Shown: piece after piece, positions 38,928 to 46,072 of the stretch
How positions within the stretch are numbered: position 1 is the stretch's first letter
Layout of the letters: each line of letters starts with the position of its first letter
DNA from: Caproicibacter sp002399225
GTDB lineage: Bacteria > Bacillota > Clostridia > Oscillospirales > Acutalibacteraceae
Length of the DNA stretch: 47,033 nucleotides
Reading direction: 5' to 3'
Assembly (NCBI GenBank): GCA_036756705.1
Contig: DAIOKN010000016.1
Coordinates: 1-47,033 of the forward strand
Notes under the pieces: generated by a model
Told to the model about the DNA's origin: nothing
What the model saw: the letters and a program-made list of their open reading frames with translations, nothing else
Database searches by the model: none
Translations under genes and position numbers: made by a program

Positions 38928-38952
38928 TCGACCCGCGTGAATCCTAGAAGAA

Positions 38953-40017
38953 TCAGGCTTTTTTAGCCTTTTGACCTTTTTTTGACCCTCCATTAAAAAT
39001 CTGATTAATTTTTGTAGCGGCAGAAGTCAACTTGTCCTGCTGAATATGAGTATAAATTTCCGCTGTCATTTTAATATCCGAATGGCCTAAAAGATACTGC
39101 GCAGTTTTAAGATCAACTCCGGCTCGATAAAGAGATGTTGCGTAGGTGTGCCGCAGCATATGGCTATGAACATTGAAACTTACAGCCTTTGTAACGTGCG
39201 CCCACATCCGGCGATAGGACATCAAAGTCATTTCGCCACCACGAGGAGGCACAATCACATAAAGCCCCTTGTGCGGCGTTTGCTTCAAAATTTCAGCGAG
39301 CAGTTTCGGAATTGGAATCGTTCGATGTGCCGCTTTGCTTTTCAATTCGTGGTTCTGGTCCTGCTGATTTTTTAAGAATGTTACTGCCCGGTTTACCGTT
39401 AGTTTGCTTCCCCTGATATCCGACCACATCAGGCCGAGTGATTCCTCGCGCCGCAAGCCACAATATAAACCAAGCGCGACAAAAGCCCTCGCCATCGGCT
39501 CCGTGACGGCATCCAGAAGCTTTTTCTGCTGAACAGGGGAAAGTACCTTAATTTTCTCCGGAACGGCATGTGGAGTAATCTTAATACCGTTACACGGATT
39601 CACGGCAATCAGCCGATTTTGCACGGCGGTTTCAAAAATTTGCCTCATCGTATTCAAAACCTTCCGTTGCAAATCTTCTGAAAAACCAGATACCTCGTTC
39701 ATCACGCTCTGAATATGGACCGGTCGGACAGCCTTTAGAGGGATTTGCTCCAATTTAGGAGCAATATGGTTATTGTAGGCATTGAGATAGTTTTTGATGG
39801 TATTTCCACGTAAATTGGATTTATAGGTTTTAAGCCATTTTGCGGTCCATTCGCCCGTTAAGGTCGTATCTCCTATCAGTATTCCGGAATCCGCCTCTTT
39901 CAAAAGTTCTCTAACCTTTGCGTTTAGCGCCGGTTCGTTCGTTGCATAGACATATTTTGTCATTCCATCTGGTAATGTAACGACTTTACGATATCTTCCG
40001 TCAGCTCGTTTTTTCAT
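38953..40017 (-). CDS. int: Prophage tyrosine integrase
   Basis: A 354-aa integrase of the Tn916/phage family. The N-terminal region (about 1-55) is a small arm-binding-type domain, about 60-165 is the SAM-like core-binding domain, and about 175-335 is the catalytic domain. Catalytic residues are Arg in GLYCGLRREESLG, Lys in the hairpin ELKSKAAHR, HMLRHTYAT, His in LLGHSDIKMT and Tyr in AEIYTHI. The C-terminal tail is Lys-rich. The gene ends about 25 bases from the tRNA remnant, as expected for integrases beside their attachment site. Confidence 0.95.
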   Translation of the reverse strand: MKKRADGRYRKVVTLPDGMTKYVYATNEPALNAKVRELLKEADSGILIGDTTLTGEWTAKWLKTYKSNLRGNTIKNYLNAYNNHIAPKLEQIPLKAVRPVHIQSVMNEVSGFSEDLQRKVLNTMRQIFETAVQNRLIAVNPCNGIKITPHAVPEKIKVLSPVQQKKLLDAVTEPMARAFVALGLYCGLRREESLGLMWSDIRGSKLTVNRAVTFLKNQQDQNHELKSKAAHRTIPIPKLLAEILKQTPHKGLYVIVPPRGGEMTLMSYRRMWAHVTKAVSFNVHSHMLRHTYATSLYRAGVDLKTAQYLLGHSDIKMTAEIYTHIQQDKLTSAATKINQIFNGGSKKGQKAKKA

Positions 40018-40135
40018 GCCGCCCTCCTTGATTTTGGGGGGCTGAAACAGTATAATTAAATTGTAATATTTTTGTACTGTCAGCCCTGCTGATAGTTGCC
40101 GCTCTATCTGGTTGCAGCCGGATGGAGCGGCTTTT

Positions 40136-40795
40136 TTATTTTATTTTGCTCAAGCAATATACCGCTCGGCCGGCAATATGGATTTTATTAATCTCTTCGT
40201 TGTGAAAAGATAATGGGGGAAATTTCGGATTCTCAGCCATCAGCGTTACAGTATTGTCAGAGCGATAAAATCGTTTCAGCGTTGCATCATAGCAATCGCC
40301 ATCATCAATCTGTACAGCGGCTATCTGCCCATTTTCTACAGTTTCCTGCTTGCGGATAAACACAATATCACCATCATGTATTTCAGCATTTATCATGCTG
40401 TTCCCATGACATTGAAGGGCAAATGTAGCCTTGCAAGCTACAGGGCAATTCACATAGTCATCTATATTTTGTTCCGCAAGAATTGGCGTTCCGCAGGCAA
40501 TTTCACCGATAAGTGGAATTTTAGTCATTCGGGGGAGAGGCTCGAATCCGGCAGGAATTTCAACATTAGAATTCATCGTATTAGATTTGCCTATCAGATA
40601 ATCAACGGATATGCCTAATAAATCCGCTAACTTTTTCACAGTTGAAATCATTGGTTCCTGCTGCTCATTTTCATATTTGGAAAGGGTTCCCTTATTTATC
40701 CCGGATTCGGGATATTTTGTTCTCATAGCCTGCGCTAACGAATCGAGTGTAAACCCTTTTTCTTTCCTTGCAGCATGAAGCCTGTTTCCAAACAT
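40136..40795 (-). CDS. CI/LexA-like phage repressor (XRE HTH + S24 peptidase)
   Basis: A 219-aa repressor. The N-terminal XRE helix-turn-helix (about 1-68) has KGFTLDSLAQAM and INKGTLSKYENEQQEP. The C-terminal S24 domain has IPLIGEIACGTP with an Ala/Cys-Gly-type self-cleavage site, the catalytic Ser in QCHGNSMINAEIHDGD and Lys in the VENGQIAAVQ region, so RecA-dependent autocleavage on DNA damage is likely. ATG 40795 is chosen with AAAGG nine bases upstream; ATG 40801 is also possible. It is transcribed leftward, divergent from the Cro-like gene, with operators in between. Confidence 0.92.
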   Translation of the reverse strand: MFGNRLHAARKEKGFTLDSLAQAMRTKYPESGINKGTLSKYENEQQEPMISTVKKLADLLGISVDYLIGKSNTMNSNVEIPAGFEPLPRMTKIPLIGEIACGTPILAEQNIDDYVNCPVACKATFALQCHGNSMINAEIHDGDIVFIRKQETVENGQIAAVQIDDGDCYDATLKRFYRSDNTVTLMAENPKFPPLSFHNEEINKIHIAGRAVYCLSKIK

Positions 40796-40818
40796 ATCCA
40801 TCAACCTTTCATGACATG

Positions 40819-40847
40819 ATGTTATCATATATGATAACCAAAGTCAA
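40819..40847 (-). promoter_or_regulatory. Repressor promoter with an 18-bp palindromic operator between -35 and -10
   Basis: On the minus strand TTGACT (40842-40847), 17 bases, then TAACAT (40819-40824). The perfect palindrome at 40821-40838 (GTTATCAT-AT-ATGATAAC) fills the spacer and overlaps the -10. Repressor binding here would shut off its own gene. Confidence 0.75.
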
Positions 40848-40897
40848 TAGTTATATACAAAAGTTGCGAAAAAAATAATTTATTCTAAAATAAGTTA

Positions 40898-40943
40898 TTG
40901 ACAAAGCAACCAACCCATGGTACGATGTTATCGTAAACGAAAC
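40898..40943 (+). promoter_or_regulatory. Early rightward promoter with a second operator
   Basis: TTGACA (40898-40903), 17 bases, TACGAT (40921-40926). Directly after it lies GTTATCGTAAACGAAAC (40927-40943), an imperfect copy of the operator at 40821-40838. The repressor should block the Cro-like gene and the early operon from here. Confidence 0.75.
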
Positions 40944-40970
40944 AATATAATATTAAAAGAGGTGAAATAG

Positions 40971-41159
40971 ATGTTGCATGAACCATATAACAAGCTCAAG
41001 GGAGCCCTTAGAGAACGCAATATAACTTATGATGCTGCATCAAAATTACTTGGCATTTCTAAAGCTACTCTTTGCCGAAAAATCAATGGAGAATCGGATT
41101 TTTATTTAAGCGAAGTGGGAAAGCTGGAATCCTATGGTATCCCGGAGTCTGTTTTTTAA
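40971..41159 (+). CDS. Cro-like helix-turn-helix protein
   Basis: A 62-aa DNA-binding protein with a single helix-turn-helix (ITYDAASKLLGISKATLCRK, about 19-38). It is the first gene of the early rightward operon, directly divergent from the repressor, the position of Cro. AGAGGTG precedes the ATG. It is expected to bind the same operators and oppose lysogeny. Confidence 0.8.
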   Translation: MLHEPYNKLKGALRERNITYDAASKLLGISKATLCRKINGESDFYLSEVGKLESYGIPESVF

Positions 41160-41200
41160 CCAAAAAGTTTCGAATTCAATAACAAAAGCAGGTGAGAAAA

Positions 41201-41851
41201 ATGGACAACCTTGTTTTCCTCGAACCGAACAAGATTGGGGCCGAACCTTTCACGACGTCTAAAGTAATTTCAGAGTTTTCGGGCGTAAGTCATAAGTACA
41301 TAAAGAAACAGGTTACGGCGCATGCACAAGATTTTAAGAAGCTCGGACTTTTGGACGCATATGCGACCGAAAGTACAGGCGGCCGGCCGGAAGAAATTTA
41401 CCGGCTTAACGAACCGCAAGCAACATTTTTAATGACACTGCTTAAAAATACCAAAGTCGTTGTTGAATTCAAGCGCCGCCTCGTCGAACAGTTTTATGCC
41501 ATGCGCACTGAACTTCAGCGCCGCCAAATTGCAAAACTTGACCGAAAGCCTATCCGCGAAGCTCTTACGGATGGCATCAAAGCTCTACCGGAAACGCCGC
41601 ACAAATTAATGTGGTACAAGCATTACACTGATCTGATTTACCGCACCGTGATTGGCAAAACTGCAAAGCAGCTCCGTAAGGTTCGCGATGCACCACCCAA
41701 AGCAACGGTTTCCGATTATATGACCGCCGATGAAATCAAAGCTGTAACCCGAATGGAAAACCGCGTCGCCGTGATGCTGGAAATGGGAATGGACTATCAG
41801 CAAGTCAAGGCGGCACTTGGAAATTTGCGGATAGCAGCCCGTGCCGGATAG
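41201..41851 (+). CDS. Rha-family phage regulatory protein
   Basis: A 216-aa protein with the Rha/pRha domain (about 5-100), recognisable by TSKVISEFSGVSHKYIKKQV, STGGRPEEIYRLNEPQATFL and VVVEFKRRLVEQFYAMR. The C-terminal half is a helical domain of the kind that differs between phages. Rha proteins are early regulators that influence the lysis/lysogeny choice. ATG 41201 is chosen with GGTGAG just ahead; a GTG at 41192 is in frame but overlaps that site. Confidence 0.85.
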   Translation: MDNLVFLEPNKIGAEPFTTSKVISEFSGVSHKYIKKQVTAHAQDFKKLGLLDAYATESTGGRPEEIYRLNEPQATFLMTLLKNTKVVVEFKRRLVEQFYAMRTELQRRQIAKLDRKPIREALTDGIKALPETPHKLMWYKHYTDLIYRTVIGKTAKQLRKVRDAPPKATVSDYMTADEIKAVTRMENRVAVMLEMGMDYQQVKAALGNLRIAARAG

Positions 41852-41862
41852 GAGGTGATTTC

Positions 41863-42123
41863 ATGCAATATTACACAGTGGCTCAGCTTGCAAAGATGTT
41901 CAACAAATCAGAAACGACCATGCGCCGCAAGGTCAGTGCCGGAGAATTTGGGGATACGCTGAATGATGGACGAGTACATATGGTCAGTGAAACCGGGCTG
42001 CAAAGTTATATCAAGCGGCATACCGGGCCAGCGCATTATGAGCGCCATTTTTACAGCGGAAAAAAGCGAAGGCGACCAGCAGAATTCAAACGTCTGACGC
42101 TCGATGACATCAAGTCCGCCTGA
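41863..42123 (+). CDS. Excisionase-like / helix-turn-helix DNA-binding protein
   Basis: An 86-aa protein opening YTVAQLAKMFNKSETTMRRKV, the winged-helix motif of the excisionase (Xis/MerR-like HTH_17) family, with a wing around GDTLNDGRVHMVSE and a basic tail (KKRRRP). It may direct excision by the integrase or act as a transcription factor. AGGAGG lies before the ATG, and only 11 bases separate it from rha. Confidence 0.7.
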   Translation: MQYYTVAQLAKMFNKSETTMRRKVSAGEFGDTLNDGRVHMVSETGLQSYIKRHTGPAHYERHFYSGKKRRRPAEFKRLTLDDIKSA

Positions 42124-42196
42124 CCCTCTTGAAGCCAGGCGTTGTGAAAAGAAGATTACATAATACCGCCGGAGTGCGGGGGAAGGGGACAAGCCA

Positions 42197-42403
42197 ATGG
42201 ACAGTGAAATTCAAATCGCCCTAGCAAAGGCGATCCCGCAGAAACCGATCTCATCGGTTTCCAGCGGTGAGAAGGTCGGCAACGTCAAGTACGATGCCGG
42301 AGCAGTAATCTACCGGTGCCCGCGCTGCCATAGGGTGATAACGCCTGGGACAAAGTATTGCTGGGACTGCGGGCAAGCGATTCTGTGGGAGGAGGGAAAA
42401 TGA
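42197..42403 (+). CDS. Small zinc-ribbon phage protein
   Basis: A 68-aa protein with two Cys pairs, CPRC and CWDC, about 19 residues apart, a typical zinc ribbon in its C-terminal half. The first 35 residues are polar and probably disordered. GGAAGGGGA precedes the ATG. Function unknown. Such proteins are common in the early region of Clostridia phages. It overlaps the next gene by 4 bases. Confidence 0.7.
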   Translation: MDSEIQIALAKAIPQKPISSVSSGEKVGNVKYDAGAVIYRCPRCHRVITPGTKYCWDCGQAILWEEGK

Positions 42404-42732
42404 TGGAAGAACTGAAAGCGCCGGATATTATTAAAGCATTAAGGACTTGCGCAAATATGCGCGGGTGCGATGGGTGTCCTGCACGGGGAGAAAATTTTGA
42501 GCCGTGCAACACAATGATGCGTCAGGCTGCTAATCGTCTGGAAATGTTGAACTGCCGCACCGCCCCGGAAAACAAGCCGCTAACGAATGCCGATTGCGTC
42601 CGGGCGATGAGTGACGAGGAACTAGCGGGGTTTATTCAAAGTAATCTTCCTATTTTTAGAACGTTTGGAGAGCAGCTTGACTGGCTGGGTCAGCCCTATG
42701 CCCGCAAGCCGGAAGGGAGTGAAACACAATGA
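42400..42732 (+). CDS. Hypothetical phage protein with a Cys-rich N-terminal segment
   Basis: A 110-aa protein. Residues about 15-40 hold five Cys in the pattern C-x6-C-x2-C-x8-C, perhaps a small zinc site, followed by a helix and a C-terminal region containing VRAMSDEELAGFIQ. ATG 42400, four bases inside the preceding stop, follows GGAGGAGGG. I do not recognise the family. It belongs to the tightly coupled early operon. Confidence 0.6.
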   Translation: MMEELKAPDIIKALRTCANMRGCDGCPARGENFEPCNTMMRQAANRLEMLNCRTAPENKPLTNADCVRAMSDEELAGFIQSNLPIFRTFGEQLDWLGQPYARKPEGSETQ

Positions 42733-43061
42733 CAAAACTGGCATTTCGGACAAGTCGGGCTCGTCTGACCGGCGGAGATTTTTCCGCAGTGCTGCTGCGC
42801 TGCATGGTGCGGCAGAATGTGAAGGGCCTCACCGACCGGGAATATGAGGCAGGGCTGGAATATACGGCCCGGAAACATCCTTTGCTGCGGAGCGGCAGCC
42901 GGCTGGAGCTGGAACGTAAGAGCATCGGCTGGCTGGCGTACCTGGCGGAACTAGTTGCCGAGGCGGTCAATCAGCACCGGATTTCCTGCGGGACGCTGGC
43001 CATGGCGGAGGCGGACCGGGAAACAGAAAATCAAAGTAAGGAAAGAGGGAAAACAGCATGA
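42729..43061 (+). CDS. Hypothetical phage protein
   Basis: A 110-aa mainly helical protein, rich in Arg and Glu, without recognised domain. It overlaps both neighbours by 4 bases (ATGA), which supports that it is translated. GAAGGGAG precedes the ATG. Confidence 0.6.
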   Translation: MTKLAFRTSRARLTGGDFSAVLLRCMVRQNVKGLTDREYEAGLEYTARKHPLLRSGSRLELERKSIGWLAYLAELVAEAVNQHRISCGTLAMAEADRETENQSKERGKTA

Positions 43062-43279
43062 AGGTCATAAAAAAGGCCGCTCCCGGCGCTGGAAACACCG
43101 AAAGTGGCAAAGTACATCTCACAATTCAAAGTTTAAATGAAAATCAGCCGGCTGTCAAGACCCCGTCCATTCCGCTGTGGCGAATAATTCTGGCGATGCG
43201 GCGTGCGCGCATTGACGATTCGAAAATTGTGGCGTCGATACTGAATGCGCTCAGGCCGGAAGAGGGGGAGCCGAAATGA
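43058..43279 (+). CDS. Hypothetical phage protein
   Basis: A 73-aa protein with a disordered N-terminal third and a helical, Arg-rich second half (RIILAMRRARIDDSKIVASI). No family recognised. It is coupled by 4-base overlaps to the genes on both sides. Confidence 0.55.
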   Translation: MKVIKKAAPGAGNTESGKVHLTIQSLNENQPAVKTPSIPLWRIILAMRRARIDDSKIVASILNALRPEEGEPK

Positions 43280-43494
43280 TTGCAGGATACAAGGGCATTG
43301 GGCCGGAGCAGGGCAAATACATAAAAGCCGAAAATGCCCTGGCCTATGCGATGGAGCGCTGCGGGATTCAGCTCTCTGCGGCGCCGGGAAATCCGGCGGA
43401 CGAGGACGAATTCCTGCAGATGTTTCTCGAGTGGTTTTATTCCGGGAACTGGATCCCGGTCGAGAATGATGAGCGGGAGGCGGCAGACCCATGA
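43276..43494 (+). CDS. Hypothetical phage protein
   Basis: A 72-aa acidic protein (EDEFLQMFLEWFYSGNW in the middle). No family recognised. Its ATG overlaps the preceding stop and its stop overlaps the start of the exonuclease gene, so it is probably translated in step with it. Confidence 0.55.
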   Translation: MIAGYKGIGPEQGKYIKAENALAYAMERCGIQLSAAPGNPADEDEFLQMFLEWFYSGNWIPVENDEREAADP

Positions 43495-44408
43495 GCAAGC
43501 TGACACATGAGCAGTGGCTGGCGGAGCGCCGGAAGAGCATCGGCGGCAGCGACGCGGCGGCCATTGTCGGGATGAACCATTACGTTACGCCTTACATGCT
43601 GTGGGCGGACAAAACCGGCCGGCTGCCGGACAAGCCGGACAATGAAGCAATGCGGCAGGGCCGGGACCTGGAGCAGTACGTGGCCGACCGTTTCATGGAG
43701 GCAACGGGAAAGAAAGTCCGGCGCAGAACGCCGATGTTCCACAATCCGGCCTATCCGTTTGCCCATGCGAATATCGACCGGGCGGTCGTCGGCGAACGCG
43801 CCGGACTCGAATGCAAAACGACCAGCCTCATGAACCTGAAGAAATTCAAAAACGGCGAATACCCGGAAAACTATTACGTCCAGTGTGTCCACTACCTGGC
43901 CGTGACCGGCTGGGATCGGTGGTATCTGGCCGTGATCATCCTGAATCAGGGTTTCAAATGGTTTAAGATCGAACGCGACCAAGCGGAAATCGACGCGCTG
44001 ATGCGGGCGGAAAAGGATTTCTGGAATACCTACGTCGCCCCGGATGTTCCGCCGCCGGTCGACGGGCTTCCGCCGACAAGCAAGGCGCTGGAAGCTGTAT
44101 TCCCGGGCTTAGATCAGGATGAATCCAAGCCGCTTTTCCGCGAGGACATTCTTCAAAATTATCTGGACCTGAAAGAGCAGATCTCCGTCCTCCAAAAAGA
44201 AAAGACGAAATGCGAGCAGATACTCAAAGAAGATTTAGGCGATAACCCTTCCGGTGAATGCGGAGGATATCGAATCGACTGGAAGCCGCAGACCCGGCAG
44301 ACATTTGATTTTCAGAAATTCAAAGAGGATCATCCGGAATTGAATTTTGAGCCATATCTAAAAGAATCAACGTTCCGGAGATTTGTGATAAGGAGCGAGA
44401 AAAAATGA
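43491..44408 (+). CDS. YqaJ-family viral recombinase (lambda-exonuclease-like)
   Basis: A 305-aa nuclease of the PD-(D/E)XK fold. The N-terminal RRKSIGGSDAAAIVGMN is the YqaJ start motif. The catalytic core is in AHANIDRAVVGERAGLECKT, read in parts as Asp in NIDR and Glu-Cys-Lys in LECKT, followed by the conserved YYVQCVHYLAVTG. It degrades one strand of double-stranded ends to leave 3' single strands. The C-terminal ~90 residues form a helical extension. It is directly followed by its usual partner, a RecT annealing protein. Confidence 0.9.
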   Translation: MSKLTHEQWLAERRKSIGGSDAAAIVGMNHYVTPYMLWADKTGRLPDKPDNEAMRQGRDLEQYVADRFMEATGKKVRRRTPMFHNPAYPFAHANIDRAVVGERAGLECKTTSLMNLKKFKNGEYPENYYVQCVHYLAVTGWDRWYLAVIILNQGFKWFKIERDQAEIDALMRAEKDFWNTYVAPDVPPPVDGLPPTSKALEAVFPGLDQDESKPLFREDILQNYLDLKEQISVLQKEKTKCEQILKEDLGDNPSGECGGYRIDWKPQTRQTFDFQKFKEDHPELNFEPYLKESTFRRFVIRSEKK

Positions 44409-45316
44409 CAGGAGCCATTCAAAAGGCAACTCAGGAACAGGCAAAAGGGAATCTGGCGAATCAGGCACATTCGGGCGCAAAGAAAAGCGTGAACGCCCTT
44501 CTTAGCAGCATGCTTGACAGCGAGGGGTACCGCAGGCGGTTCAACGAACTGCTGGGCGTAAGGACGCCGCAGTTCATTTCCAGCATTGTTTCCCTTGTGA
44601 ATGCGGATGCCAACTTACAGCAAGCGTTCTATGAGGCACCGCTCACGGTGATCCAGTCCGCGCTGAAGGCGGCGACTTTCAATCTGCCGATCGACCCGAA
44701 CCTCGGCTACGCCTACATAGTTCCGTTCAACAATAGGCACAAGAACCAAGACGGTACCGAGACAAAGCGCATGGAAGCATCTTTCATCATGGGGTACAAG
44801 GGCATGCATCAACTGGCACTGCGCACCGGTGTCTATAAAAAAATAAACGTGGTGGAGATTCGTGAAGGCGAGCTGAAAAGCTATAACCGCCTGACGGAAG
44901 ATATTGACCTGGATTTCGTCGAGGATGACGAACAGCGTGAAAAACTTCCGATCATCGGCTGGGTCGGTTACTACCGGCTGATGAATGGGACCGAAAAGAC
45001 CATCTACATGACGCGGAAACAAATTGAAGCCCATGAACGGAAATACCGTAAAGGTCAGTATATGGGAAAAGGCTGGCGTGAGAATTTCAATGAGATGGCC
45101 ATGAAGACCGTATACCGCCGACTGATCGGCAAATGGGGTCTGATGTCGATTGACTACCAGAAACAGGTAGAGCCCGGTACTTTGGCCGCTGCAGATGCCC
45201 TCGCGAAAGGACAGTTTGACGATGAGGATACATTGCCGCCGGCGCCGCCCGTACAGCCGATCAATACGGAAGGCAAGGAAATTGATCCAGCCACCGGGGA
45301 GGTGCAGCCGAAATGA
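44405..45316 (+). CDS. recT: RecT-family single-strand annealing protein
   Basis: A 303-aa annealing protein. The RecT core (about 35-240) has LPIDPNLGYAYIVPFNN, FIMGYKGMHQLALRTG and the C-terminal WRENFNEMAMKTVYRRLIGK motif. It coats single-stranded DNA and anneals complementary strands during phage recombination. It overlaps the exonuclease and the HD gene by 4 bases. The C-terminal tail is acidic and probably disordered. Confidence 0.93.
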   Translation: MTGAIQKATQEQAKGNLANQAHSGAKKSVNALLSSMLDSEGYRRRFNELLGVRTPQFISSIVSLVNADANLQQAFYEAPLTVIQSALKAATFNLPIDPNLGYAYIVPFNNRHKNQDGTETKRMEASFIMGYKGMHQLALRTGVYKKINVVEIREGELKSYNRLTEDIDLDFVEDDEQREKLPIIGWVGYYRLMNGTEKTIYMTRKQIEAHERKYRKGQYMGKGWRENFNEMAMKTVYRRLIGKWGLMSIDYQKQVEPGTLAAADALAKGQFDDEDTLPPAPPVQPINTEGKEIDPATGEVQPK

Positions 45317-45903
45317 GCGCGAAAGATGAATTCCTCGAAGCCTTTTCACTTTCTGTAAAGCGGCCGGGGTCCGACCGGCTGCTTTCCTGGCTGAAGAAAA
45401 CGGATTTCTTCACGGCCCCGGCGAGCACGCGGTTTCATGGAGACCACGAGGGCGGCCTTTGCGAACACAGCCTGAATGTCTATCATCGGCTGCAAGGGGA
45501 AATTTCCTCCGTGGGATTGGAGATTAGCGATGAAAGCATTGCAATCTGCGGCCTGCTCCACGATATCTGCAAGGCCAATTTCTACAAGGTGTCCCAGCGC
45601 AACGTGAAGAATGAGAAAACCGGTAAATGGGAGAAACAGCCATTCTACCAGGTCGAAGATCAGTTTCCCTATGGCCATGGCGAAAAGTCAGTTTTTCTGA
45701 TTGAACGGTTCATGCACCTGCGGACTGAAGAGGCGGTGGCCATCCGCTGGCACATGGGCGGATTTGATGAATCGGTGAAGGGCGGCAGCTATGCCATTTC
45801 CGGCGCGTTTGAAAAATATCCGCTGGCGCTGCTGCTCCATGCGGCCGACCTGAAAGCAACCTATCTGGATGAAAAGAAGGCGGCAGAGCGTGAAAAGGCA
45901 TAG
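45313..45903 (+). CDS. Phage HD-domain hydrolase
   Basis: A 196-aa protein with an HD fold: first His in GGLCEHSLNVYHR, the HD pair in GLLHDICKANF and later His residues in IRWHMGGFDE. HD proteins hydrolyse phosphate esters such as nucleotides. Its place after RecT suggests nucleotide or DNA metabolism during phage growth. Substrate unknown. Confidence 0.8.
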   Translation: MSAKDEFLEAFSLSVKRPGSDRLLSWLKKTDFFTAPASTRFHGDHEGGLCEHSLNVYHRLQGEISSVGLEISDESIAICGLLHDICKANFYKVSQRNVKNEKTGKWEKQPFYQVEDQFPYGHGEKSVFLIERFMHLRTEEAVAIRWHMGGFDESVKGGSYAISGAFEKYPLALLLHAADLKATYLDEKKAAEREKA

Positions 45904-46072
45904 CAAGCGCAAAGGCTCCGGAAAGCCCAAAATCTGCGATGATCGGTGCGATTGCTTTTGCTATATCGGAGACGGCGATGCCGTCTGCAACAAGACAATG
46001 CCGCCGAAAACGATCATGGAAGACTGGGCGCCGACCGATGATTTCTTTTGGTGTGGAGGCGGGAAAGGATGA
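45890..46072 (+). CDS. Small Cys-rich phage protein
   Basis: A protein of about 60 aa with five Cys clustered in the middle (CDDRCDCFCYIGDGDAVC) and a C-terminal EDWAPTDDFFWC. The start could be GTG 45890 (as given) or ATG 45869; the first leaves a 14-base overlap with the HD gene and has AAGGCGG nearby. Function unknown, perhaps a metal-binding adaptor. It overlaps the next gene by 4 bases. Confidence 0.55.
   Translation: MKRHSKRKGSGKPKICDDRCDCFCYIGDGDAVCNKTMPPKTIMEDWAPTDDFFWCGGGKG

Noticed and set aside
38875..38950. Complete tRNA-Thr gene
   Set aside because: The 5' acceptor strand complementary to TAGCAGC and a D-arm are absent; only the 3' half is present.
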